Of a stretch of DNA of 10,406 nucleotides, positions 1 through 7,608 are shown one piece after another. The DNA is from an uncultured Collinsella sp. Lineage in GTDB: Bacteria > Actinomycetota > Coriobacteriia > Coriobacteriales > Coriobacteriaceae. Location of the stretch: the NCBI GenBank assembly GCA_900551205.1, contig URUW01000049.1, positions 1 through 10,406 of the forward strand, given 5' to 3'. Numbering within the stretch: position 1 is the first letter of the stretch; each line of letters opens with the position of its first letter. A program made the position numbers and the translations under genes. Below the pieces are notes generated by a model that saw only the letters and a program-made list of their open reading frames with translations, had not been told where the DNA came from and searched no databases.

Positions 1-2810
1 TCGAGCACGCGTGCGCCCGAGGCGAGCGTCTCCTGCAGTGAGGTGCCCAGCCGGCTCACGGCCATCACCGAGCCAAACGACGACACAAAGGTAAAGACGG
101 CGACAAACGCTGCGGCAAAGTCAATCATTCCCGCAGCCACCAGCTGCAGCGCACGCCCGAGCATCACCAGATTAGCCACAAGAATAAGCGCATCGGCTAC
201 GGCCTCGCTGACCGCCTGGCGGCGCTTGAGGCGCGCGTCCACGGCGCCGACTTGCTCGGTCAGCTTGCCCAGGGCACGGCCGCGATCGGTGCCACCGGCA
301 AACTGGATGGTCTCGCCCGCGCCGCGCAGACTGTCGAGTACAAAGGCGCCCAGCTTACCGGCGCCCTCGCGGCTCTGGCGGCCGGTGGTGCCGCATGCCT
401 TGGCCGAGGTCAGGGGCAGCAGCACGCCCAGGACCGCGTAGGCCACGAGCGCGATGCCCGCGAGCTCGGGGCTCACAGCCAGCAAAAAGCCCTCAAACAC
501 AACGGTGCAGACCAGAGCTATGGCAATGGGCGAGATGGTGTGCGCGTAGAAGACCTCGAGCAGCTCGATATCCGAGGTGACCAGGCTCACGAGCTCGCCC
601 TTGCCGCGGCCCTCGAGCTTGGCGGGGGCGAGCTGGCGCAGGGCGCCAAACACCAGGTCGCGAATGTGTGCGAGCAGACGGAATGCGATGTAATGGTTGC
701 AGAGCTGCTCGCCGTAGTGGAGCGGCCCGCGTGCGATGCCGCAGGCGGCACAGGCCGCGCATGCTGCGATAAGACCAAGCCCCAAGGCGTTGCGGCCCAG
801 CGCGGCCATAAGGCCAAGGGCGCCAAAGGCCGGCACGAACGCGGCGGTGAGCATACCAATGCTGCCTAGCGCGACGGCTAGCACAAGCCAGCCGGCAAGC
901 GGTCGGACGAGCCCCATCATGCGCCACATGATGGACGGCGCCGAGCGACGGACGCGGCCGGAGTCAAGCGCCGCGGCAGCGGAAGACGAGCTAGCACCGT
1001 TGAGGCCATCGGTACAGGCAGCGCTGCCGTCAACAGCCTCAACCGCGCCGGCATCTTCGACGTCCTCGGCATCATCCTCCGCATACGCATATGCCGAGAG
1101 CTGCTCCTGGCTGTTCCACATGCGCGCATAGGCGCCCGCGGTGGCCAAGAGCTCGCCGTGAGTCCCGTGCTCGGCAATACGGCCACGCTCCAGCACCAGG
1201 ATCTGATCGGCGCCTACGATCGTCGACAGGCGGTGTGCCACCACGATTACGGTGTGCCTGCCGGCAAGCGACGCGATGACCTCGCCGATCGCGGCCTCGC
1301 TTGCGGCATCGACGTTGCTCGTAGCCTCGTCAAACACATAGATCGGCGAGTCGTGCAGCAGGGCGCGGGCCATGCACACGCGCTGGCGCTGACCGCCCGA
1401 AAGGTTGGTGCCGCCCTCGTTAATCACCATGTCGAGCCCGCCGTTGGCCTGCACAAAGGCCGCCACGCGCGTGCGGTCGAGTGCGCGCAAAAGCTCGGTA
1501 TCGGTGGCGCTGGGCTGGGCGAGCAGCAGGTTGTCGCGCAGGGTGCCGGCAAACAGGTAACCGTTGGTGGGCACCAGGGTGACGGCGCGCATGAGTGAGG
1601 CGGCCGTGGCGTCGCGCAGCTCGACGCCGCCGATGCGAACGCTGCCACGGTAGGCACCCTTGCGGCCCGCGATAATCCCCGCGATCGTGGACTTGCCGCC
1701 GCCGCTTTCGCCCACGAGTGCCACGAGCGAGCCGTGCGCAATGGTCGCGCTGGCGCTGTCCAGCACCGTGCGGTCGCCGTATGCATAGCTCACGCCCGTG
1801 AGCTCGATATCGCCGCGACCGTCAAGCTCAACATCGCCGCGCTCGGGCTCGGGCGTATCCAAAATGCCAAACATGCGGCGCGAGGCGGCCATGCCGTTCA
1901 TGGCCGTGTGGAACAGCGATCCCAGGCGGCGCATGGGCAAAAAGAACTCCTGTGACAGAAAGACGATGAGGAAGGCAGCCTCAAAGCCAATCTTGCCCGT
2001 GGCGAGCTGCAGCGCGGCTACGATAATGCCGAGCGCGGCGCCCATATAGACGACCAGGTCCATAACGCAAATGGAGCGCAGCTGCATCACCAGCAGGCGC
2101 ATGGTCGCCGTGCGGAAACGCTCGGACTCGGTGTTGATACGCTCGTGCCAGCTGCGATCGGCCTGGTAGACCTTAAGGGTGGTGAGACCCTGCACGGCCT
2201 CCAGGAACATGCCGCCCAGATCGACATAGCTGCCCCAGTACTCGGCACCGATCTTTTTGGCGTTGCGCATGACCATCATGATGGAGACGGGGATGACCGG
2301 AACGCAGGCGAGCAGCAGCGCGGCAGGAAGACCCGCCTGGCCCACGAGCAGTACAAACAGCGTGATGGGTGCCAAGCCGGCAAAGAAGAGCTGCGGCAGG
2401 TAGCCGCCAAAGTACACCTGGAGTTGCGTGGCGCCCTCGACGCTGGTCTGGACGGCCTCGGCGGTGGGGACGGTCTCGGTGTAGGAGGGGCCGAGTGCGG
2501 TGAGCTTGTCGTAGACGAGCGAGCGCACGCGGCGGACGGCCTCGAACGCGGCCCTGTCGCCGGCGCGTTGGGCCAGGTAGATGGAGGCGGCGCGCGCGAT
2601 GATGGCGGCGGCGAGCGGCGAGGCCGCCTGTGCGAGGGCATCGACGGCGAGCGCGGCGGAAAGGCCGTCCGTGACGATGCCGCCCAAGATGCGCGCAAGC
2701 ACCCACATCACCGTGATGTTTGCCATGAGCGCGATCCACTTAAACAGGACGCTTGCCATAATGTAGGGCGTTGCCTGCGGAACCAGGGAGAAGAGCCGCT
2801 TCTCGAACAT
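1..2810 (-). CDS. Fused CydDC-like ABC transporter (TMD-NBD-TMD-[NBD]), C-terminus off left edge
   Basis: This is a large membrane ABC exporter. I read 936 codons from the ATG at 2810, which has a strong AGGAGG site at 2815-2820; the frame stays open to base 1, so the C-terminus is missing. The order is TMD1 (residues about 15-320), NBD1, a linker rich in Asp/Glu then Ser/Ala (about 572-625), and TMD2 (from about 630). NBD1 has Walker A GESGGGKST (367-375), signature LSGGQ (470-474), Walker B YVFDE (D494, E495) and switch His526. TMD1 carries the CydD-like YLPQ and EFFLPMRRLG motifs. TMD2 has a CydC-like GELVSLVTSDIELLE stretch. CydDC is needed for cytochrome bd assembly and has been assigned thiol (cysteine/glutathione) or haem transport. 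A second NBD is expected beyond the edge, giving about 1,150 residues or more. The family call is fairly firm; the substrate is inferred, and a general multidrug-type fused exporter is the alternative. Confidence 0.85.
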   Translation of the reverse strand, partial: MFEKRLFSLVPQATPYIMASVLFKWIALMANITVMWVLARILGGIVTDGLSAALAVDALAQAASPLAAAIIARAASIYLAQRAGDRAAFEAVRRVRSLVYDKLTALGPSYTETVPTAEAVQTSVEGATQLQVYFGGYLPQLFFAGLAPITLFVLLVGQAGLPAALLLACVPVIPVSIMMVMRNAKKIGAEYWGSYVDLGGMFLEAVQGLTTLKVYQADRSWHERINTESERFRTATMRLLVMQLRSICVMDLVVYMGAALGIIVAALQLATGKIGFEAAFLIVFLSQEFFLPMRRLGSLFHTAMNGMAASRRMFGILDTPEPERGDVELDGRGDIELTGVSYAYGDRTVLDSASATIAHGSLVALVGESGGGKSTIAGIIAGRKGAYRGSVRIGGVELRDATAASLMRAVTLVPTNGYLFAGTLRDNLLLAQPSATDTELLRALDRTRVAAFVQANGGLDMVINEGGTNLSGGQRQRVCMARALLHDSPIYVFDEATSNVDAASEAAIGEVIASLAGRHTVIVVAHRLSTIVGADQILVLERGRIAEHGTHGELLATAGAYARMWNSQEQLSAYAYAEDDAEDVEDAGAVEAVDGSAACTDGLNGASSSSAAAALDSGRVRRSAPSIMWRMMGLVRPLAGWLVLAVALGSIGMLTAAFVPAFGALGLMAALGRNALGLGLIAACAACAACGIARGPLHYGEQLCNHYIAFRLLAHIRDLVFGALRQLAPAKLEGRGKGELVSLVTSDIELLEVFYAHTISPIAIALVCTVVFEGFLLAVSPELAGIALVAYAVLGVLLPLTSAKACGTTGRQSREGAGKLGAFVLDSLRGAGETIQFAGGTDRGRALGKLTEQVGAVDARLKRRQAVSEAVADALILVANLVMLGRALQLVAAGMIDFAAAFVAVFTFVSSFGSVMAVSRLGTSLQETLASGARVL

Positions 2811-2854
2811 GAAACCTCCTATGCCGTAACGGTGCCGGTCGGGGTCCTCGGCAG

Positions 2855-2868
2855 CCGCTTAGTTAGCC
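2855..2868 (-). promoter_or_regulatory. GGCTAACT-type motif upstream of the ABC transporter
   Basis: Read on the minus strand, this site is GGCTAACTAAGCGG, 45-58 bases before the transporter ATG. Its first eight bases equal those of a motif at 5254-5266 and differ by one base from 5219-5231, both upstream of eno. It also forms the left half of a small imperfect palindrome. A shared operator or promoter element is possible but rests on three occurrences only. Confidence 0.3.
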
Positions 2869-3020
2869 AAATGCAACTAGAGTAGCATCGTGCAGCCTGT
2901 AAGTATGCCGAGGGTAATTTTTTGGCCGATGAACTGCGTAGAAAGTTCAAAATTGTTGAGTGTAGTGAACTTTGTGGTGGACGGAGTGCGAGCGCAATTC
3001 TGATCGTGCGCGGCCCCGCT

Positions 3021-3090
3021 CCAAAACATGTACATCAGCCTCCAAAAGCTGCAAAAAATGACATGTTTGGAGGCTGGCGTACATGTTTGG
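3021..3090. repeat. 70-bp imperfect inverted repeat with ACATGTTTGG boxes
   Basis: Arms 3021-3046 and 3066-3090 are reverse complements apart from one gap and two adjacent mismatches, about 23 of 26 positions. The loop is 3047-3065. The decamer ACATGTTTGG occurs twice in the same orientation (3061-3070 and 3081-3090), 20 bp apart. A near-copy in the opposite orientation (CCAAAACATGT) starts the left arm. ACATGT is itself palindromic. No T-tract follows either arm, so this does not look like a terminator. It could be an operator cluster for the divergent genes, a MITE-like dispersed repeat, or an RNA hairpin. Confidence 0.75.
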
Positions 3091-3194
3091 ATAGGGGCGA
3101 GGGCGGCGACGGACGAAAGTCACGCCTGTGCCACGTCCGATGTGCTAGCGTTTGGGTGAATAAAACGAGCCCGTGCGGAAAGGATCCGGACCGT

Positions 3195-3680
3195 ATGCAA
3201 CGTGGAAGTACATCTCCGCTGTCCCGCGAGACCGATGCACCCGAAACTATCGTCAAGCTGGAGTGCGACATCGACGATGCGTCGCCCGAGGTGCTCGCCT
3301 ATGCCGCGGACCGCCTGCGCGAGGCGGGCGCCCGCGAGGTGCACTGGTTGCCTCTCTACTGCAAAAAAGGCCGCCCCGGTTGGCAGCTGCAGGTAATCTG
3401 CGCCCGCGAGGACATTGACCGTCTGCAGACGATTATCTTTTTGGAAACCACCACGAACGGCATCCGGCGCCAGGTGATGGAACGCGTCTGCCTGCCGCGT
3501 CGTTTTGAGCAGGTCGCGACGCCTTGGGGCGAAGTGGCCGTCAAGGTGGCCACCCTGCCCGACGGCAGTGAGCGTGCGGCGCCCGAGTACGAGGACTGCG
3601 CCCGTCTTGCCCGCGAGCATAACGTGCCGCTCCAGCGCGTGATGCAGACGGCACAAGCCTCGGCACTGCGATTTGAATAG
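3195..3680 (+). CDS. larC: Stand-alone LarC2-type nickel-insertion domain protein
   Basis: This 161-residue protein matches the C-terminal (LarC2) part of LarC, the CTP-dependent nickel insertase that completes the nickel-pincer nucleotide cofactor of lactate racemase and related enzymes. Visible family motifs are LECDIDDASPE (from residue 22), YCKKGRPG (55-62), ETTTNGIR (84-91) and APEYEDC (129-135). Full-length LarC is usually about 400 residues, or is split as LarC1/LarC2 (joined by ribosomal frameshifting in Lactobacillus plantarum). Here the N-terminal LarC1 half is missing and is not encoded upstream. I chose the ATG at 3195 because AAAGGA lies at 3179-3184 and the domain begins at about residue 18. 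It sits 55 bp before yfcE in the same direction. The domain match is strong; a role in cofactor synthesis is inferred, and another CTP- or metal-related role is possible. Confidence 0.82.
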   Translation: MQRGSTSPLSRETDAPETIVKLECDIDDASPEVLAYAADRLREAGAREVHWLPLYCKKGRPGWQLQVICAREDIDRLQTIIFLETTTNGIRRQVMERVCLPRRFEQVATPWGEVAVKVATLPDGSERAAPEYEDCARLAREHNVPLQRVMQTAQASALRFE

Positions 3681-3683
3681 CGC

Positions 3684-3708
3684 GGCCGGCGACATCTCGC
3701 GCCCGGCC
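3684..3708 (+). other. GC-rich hairpin in the larC–yfcE gap
   Basis: GGCCGG (3684-3689) and CCGGCC (3703-3708) form a six-base perfect stem around a 13-base loop, starting four bases after the larC-like stop. No T-run follows, so it is unlikely to terminate transcription. It may stabilise the upstream mRNA end or be chance in GC-rich sequence. Confidence 0.35.
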
Positions 3709-3735
3709 ACATCAGCCCCACCCGAAAGGACCACC

Positions 3736-4284
3736 ATGAAATACCTCATCGCTTCCGACATTCACGGCTCGGCATACTGGACCGAGCGTCTGGTCGCCGC
3801 AATCGAATCCGAGCAGCCCGACCGCATCGTGCTGCTGGGCGACCTGCTCTACCACGGCCCGCGCAACGACCTGCCGCGCGACTACGCCCCCAAGCGCGTG
3901 ATTCCGCTGCTCAACGCCCTGGCCGACCGCATCATCGCGGTGCGCGGCAACTGCGACGCCGAGGTCGACCAGATGGTCCTCGACTTTCCCGTCATGGCGG
4001 ACTACGCCACGCTGTTCGATGAGGCCGGCCGTGAACTGTTCCTGACGCACGGCCACGTCTTTGGCGCCGGCATGCACAACAGCGTCGACCACGCGCCCGC
4101 GCTGCCCGAGGGCTCCGCGCTCGTCTACGGCCATACACACATCAAGGTTAACGAGGCAAGCGAGGCGCACCCGGGCCTGTGGCTCTTCAACCCCGGCAGC
4201 GTGAGCATCCCCAAGGACGGCACGCACAGCTACGGCATCTACGAGGGCGGAGCGTTCCGTCATGTGATCCTGGAGGAGGAATAA
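3736..4284 (+). CDS. yfcE: YfcE-family metallophosphodiesterase
   Basis: This is a 182-residue cytosolic calcineurin-like phosphoesterase, close in length and sequence to E. coli YfcE (184 aa), a metal-dependent phosphodiesterase that is active in vitro and whose natural substrate is unsettled. All metal-binding motifs are present: D8-I-H10 in SDIHG, G35-D36, G71-N72-C73-D74, H105-G-H107, and G132-H-T-H135. The segments HGPRN (40-44), VRGNCD and FNPGSVSIPK are typical of the YfcE subgroup. The ATG at 3736 is preceded by GAAAGGA at 3724-3730. An upstream in-frame start at 3673 would overlap the larC-like gene and lacks a ribosome site. The stop is two bases before the mazG start, and the mazG ribosome site lies inside the last yfcE codons, so the two are probably translationally coupled. 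Confidence 0.93.
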   Translation: MKYLIASDIHGSAYWTERLVAAIESEQPDRIVLLGDLLYHGPRNDLPRDYAPKRVIPLLNALADRIIAVRGNCDAEVDQMVLDFPVMADYATLFDEAGRELFLTHGHVFGAGMHNSVDHAPALPEGSALVYGHTHIKVNEASEAHPGLWLFNPGSVSIPKDGTHSYGIYEGGAFRHVILEEE

Positions 4285-4289
4285 CCGTG
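4272..4289 (+). promoter_or_regulatory. Ribosome binding site deciding the mazG GTG start
   Basis: GGAGGAGGA at 4272-4280 lies six bases before GTG 4287-4289 and overlaps the 3' end of yfcE. This favours the GTG over ATG 4299, which is 18 bases from the site. It also makes the upstream in-frame start at 4179, inside yfcE, improbable. Confidence 0.7.
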
Positions 4290-5147
4290 GCGCAGCACAT
4301 GGCTCAGCAAAATGCCGAGGGTTCGCGCGATCTGTCCACGCTGGTCGATGCGTCGGCTGAGCTGCAGCATCTGGTGCAGACCGTCTGGCGCCTGCGTCAG
4401 CCCGATGGCTGCCCGTGGGACCGCGAGCAGACGCACCGCAGCATTGGCAAGAACATGATCGAGGAAGCCTACGAGGCGCTCGATTGCATCGAGGCGGACG
4501 ACGTGGCGCATCTGCGCGAGGAGCTGGGCGACGTGCTCATGCAGGTGGTACTGCATGCGCAGATTGCGGCGGACGCCGGCGAGTTTACACTTGCCGATGT
4601 GGCACGCGATATCGACGCCAAGCTCATCCGTCGTCATCCGCACGTGTTTGGCGATGCGGACGCCGAGAGCTCCGATGAGGTGCTCAAGATCTGGGACGAG
4701 GTTAAGCTTGCCGAGAAGGCTGCAAAGGACAAGGCCGTGGCAGCGGGCGAGGCTGCGCCCGAGGGCCTGCTCGACGGCGTGCCCACGCATCTGCCGGCGC
4801 TGATGCAGGCTCAGAAGGTGTCGCGCAAGGCGGCTGCCGTGGGCTTTGAGTGGGAGACAGTCCAGGACGTGTGGGACGAGGTCGCCGAGGAGCGCGCCGA
4901 GTTTGAGGCCGAGACTCCCGGCTCGCCCGAGCGCGAGATGGAGTTTGGCGACCTGCTCTTTGCTCTGGTCAACGTTGCGCGCAAGGAGGGAATCGACGCC
5001 GAGAGCGCCCTGCGTGCCAGCACGGCAAAGTTCCGCCGCCGCTGGGCCGCGATGGAGCAGATGGCGGCCGACGCCCACGTGGATCTGGCCGAGCTTTCGA
5101 CCCACGGCCTCAATGACCTCTGGGATGCCGCAAAGGCAGAGGAGTAA
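4287..5147 (+). CDS. mazG: MazG nucleoside triphosphate pyrophosphohydrolase
   Basis: This 286-residue protein is a two-domain MazG, which hydrolyses NTPs and dNTPs to monophosphates and pyrophosphate, removing damaged nucleotides and, in some species, lowering (p)ppGpp. The N-terminal domain starts with the typical CPWDREQTH segment. It has the EExxE...ExxD metal site as E59-E60-x-x-E63 and E79-x-x-D82 (sequence HLREELGDVLMQVVLHAQ). A second, weaker copy lies in the C-terminal half (EERAEFE ... MEFGDLLFALVN). E. coli MazG has 263 residues; the extra length here is a short N-terminal tail and an Ala/Lys/Glu-rich insert between the domains (around residues 145-160). It follows yfcE with a two-base gap and is followed directly by an intrinsic terminator, so it is the last gene of its transcript. 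Confidence 0.95.
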   Translation: MAQHMAQQNAEGSRDLSTLVDASAELQHLVQTVWRLRQPDGCPWDREQTHRSIGKNMIEEAYEALDCIEADDVAHLREELGDVLMQVVLHAQIAADAGEFTLADVARDIDAKLIRRHPHVFGDADAESSDEVLKIWDEVKLAEKAAKDKAVAAGEAAPEGLLDGVPTHLPALMQAQKVSRKAAAVGFEWETVQDVWDEVAEERAEFEAETPGSPEREMEFGDLLFALVNVARKEGIDAESALRASTAKFRRRWAAMEQMAADAHVDLAELSTHGLNDLWDAAKAEE

Positions 5148-5151
5148 GACT

Positions 5152-5198
5152 GCGGGAACGACGGGCTGACACGCCTCATCGTTCCCGCTAAATTTTTC
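5152..5198 (+). terminator. Intrinsic terminator after mazG
   Basis: A perfect 10-bp stem (GCGGGAACGA at 5152-5161 with TCGTTCCCGC at 5179-5188), a 17-base loop and the tail TAAATTTTTC follow the mazG stop by four bases. The loop is long but the stem and T-run are clear. Confidence 0.85.
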
Positions 5199-5218
5199 GA
5201 AAATCAAGTGTATCCCTC

Positions 5219-5266
5219 GGTTAACTTAGGGCATAATGCAAAAAGTGCGACATGGCTAACTTACGG
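5219..5266 (+). promoter_or_regulatory. Likely eno promoter with two GGYTAACTTASGG motifs
   Basis: CATAAT at 5232-5237 is a good -10 candidate about 100 bases before the eno ATG; the -35 is weak (around 5209-5214). GGTTAACTTAGGG (5219-5231) abuts the -10 on its upstream side. GGCTAACTTACGG (5254-5266) lies in the presumed leader, and the two copies are 35 bp apart and differ at two of 13 bases. The leader also holds a small hairpin GCACC-gac-GGTGC near 5270-5282. The paired motifs could be operators. Confidence 0.45.
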
Positions 5267-5324
5267 AGGCGCACCGACGGTGCACGGTCAGCCGGTCGCT
5301 TGCATCCACTATGTTTCCAAGTGA

Positions 5325-6626
<1,302 letters not shown>

Positions 6627-6698
6627 ACGGGCGAATTTGGCGAGGAGGAGGCTGACTCGGTTCCGCCCCGCCTTGGCTGGACGCCGCAAAGCGCTGTG

Positions 6699-6730
6699 GG
6701 CGCTGGGCCATATGGCTCAGCGCCTTTTTT
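6699..6730 (+). terminator. Strong intrinsic terminator after eno
   Basis: An 11-bp stem with one G·U pair (GGCGCTGGGCC 6699-6709 with GGCTCAGCGCC 6714-6724), a four-base ATAT loop and six Ts (6725-6730) make a textbook terminator 72 bases after the eno stop. It separates eno from the division gene. Confidence 0.93.
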
Positions 6731-6769
6731 ATGTCGAGCAAAGGCTGGCGAAGGCGGTGCGGGCGCTCG

Positions 6770-6778
6770 TGCTATAAC
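6770..6778 (+). promoter_or_regulatory. Possible extended -10 promoter for the FtsB-like gene
   Basis: TGCTATAAC matches an extended -10 element (TGnTATAAT) with one mismatch. It lies 40 bases after the eno terminator and about 43 bases before the ATG. No convincing -35 is visible, which extended -10 promoters can tolerate. Confidence 0.4.
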
Positions 6779-6821
6779 TAAAGGACTTAGCGCAAACAAA
6801 CCTCAACCGCACAAGGCGCAC

Positions 6822-7580
6822 ATGGATCAGATTTACGACAACAGGTACTATTCCGCCGGTTCGCGCGAGCCGTCGCCTCGCCGTGCGCGCACGGTGCAGC
6901 TCGGTGGGTCCGCCTACGCCGGCGCCGACCGCTCCACGCAGCGCCCGACAAGTACCTCGCGCCCCAATGCTCATGTGAATACTTCGGCAGATGGACCGGT
7001 GCGCCCGGCACGTTCGACACATGCGTCGCGTCCCTCGGCCCAGACGCACGACAGGTCGAGCAGGCCTTCGAGCCGTCTTTCGGGCTCGGACTTTATGCGC
7101 TACGCCAACGACAATGCGGTGGTCAAGGCGATCTATGACTTTACGCATGGCTCTCTGCGTCCGCTGTTTATCGGTATCGTGGTGGCTCTGGCGCTCGTGA
7201 GCCTGTATTTCCCCGTGCGCGACCTGTACGTTGCAAAACGCTCGAACGACATCTTGGCCAAGCAGGTCGAGATTCGCGAGCAATACAAAGATGAGATGAA
7301 AAAAGACACTGACAAGTGGTTCTCGGAAGAGGGCATTAAGGATCGGGCACGGGAACTGGGCATGGCGATGCCCGGCGAGAAGAGGATTGAAGTGCTGGGC
7401 CTGGACGATGATTCGGATTCGTCGTCGAGCAAAAAGTCCTCAAACGCCAAGAAGGCCAGTGAAGTGGCCAAAGAGATCGAAGAGGTCGGCAAGGACGCAC
7501 CGTGGTACATCCAGACGCTCGATATGCTGTTTGGATTTAACGGCGTCGAGGGCCAGACGGTCGCGTCCAGCGGCGAGTAG
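6822..7580 (+). CDS. FtsB/DivIC-family septum formation initiator, single-pass membrane protein
   Basis: This 252-residue protein likely belongs to the FtsB/DivIC family, which links early and late divisome components at the division septum. Residues 1-113 form a Ser/Arg/Pro/Thr-rich, probably disordered cytoplasmic tail. One membrane segment follows (about 114-131, PLFIGIVVALALVSLYFP). After it comes a charged coiled-coil stretch (about 140-165) and the family signature EEGIKDRARELGMAMPGEK (169-187). Beyond this is an Asp/Ser/Lys-rich low-complexity part and a short hydrophobic C-terminus. E. coli FtsB has about 100 residues, so both ends are extended, as in actinobacterial members. The start at 6822 has only a weak AAGG at 6813-6816; the in-frame start at 6696 lies before the eno terminator hairpin and is unlikely. 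It is followed after 28 bp by the ppx-like gene. Confidence 0.85.
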   Translation: MDQIYDNRYYSAGSREPSPRRARTVQLGGSAYAGADRSTQRPTSTSRPNAHVNTSADGPVRPARSTHASRPSAQTHDRSSRPSSRLSGSDFMRYANDNAVVKAIYDFTHGSLRPLFIGIVVALALVSLYFPVRDLYVAKRSNDILAKQVEIREQYKDEMKKDTDKWFSEEGIKDRARELGMAMPGEKRIEVLGLDDDSDSSSSKKSSNAKKASEVAKEIEEVGKDAPWYIQTLDMLFGFNGVEGQTVASSGE

Positions 7581-7608
7581 GCGAGTAGCGCCCGGAGGGG
7601 AGCCCGCA

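Larger units (their letters stand above)
2811..3194. other. Divergent intergenic region without a convincing gene
   Basis: The 384 bases between the leftward ABC transporter and the rightward larC-like gene should hold both promoters. I see no coding signal: the frame open from 2922 does not resemble any LarC1 sequence before 3195. It contains an imperfect palindrome with arms around TTAGTTAGC and GCAACTAGA (2859-2881) close to the transporter start, an 8-bp inverted repeat AAAGTTCA/TGAACTTT (2942-2949 and 2966-2973), and a 70-bp inverted repeat (3021-3090). It is less GC-rich than its flanks. I could not fix a -35/-10 pair for either gene with confidence. Confidence 0.6.

Noticed and set aside
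2145..2885. Plus-strand open frames within the ABC transporter region (also 252-869 and 1158-1598)
   Set aside because: They are complements of a continuous minus-strand ABC transporter whose Walker, signature and switch motifs are all in frame.
2922..3194. An N-terminal extension of the larC-like gene, or a LarC1 remnant
   Set aside because: The in-frame upstream sequence includes the inverted repeat, does not resemble LarC1, and the ATG at 3195 has a better ribosome site.
2811..3194. A nickel/cobalt or cobalamin riboswitch upstream of the larC-like gene
   Set aside because: I could not find the conserved core of either class; only simple inverted repeats are visible.
4260..5207. A 315-codon open frame on the minus strand opposite mazG
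   Set aside because: It is antisense to a certain mazG, spans its terminator, and resembles no family.
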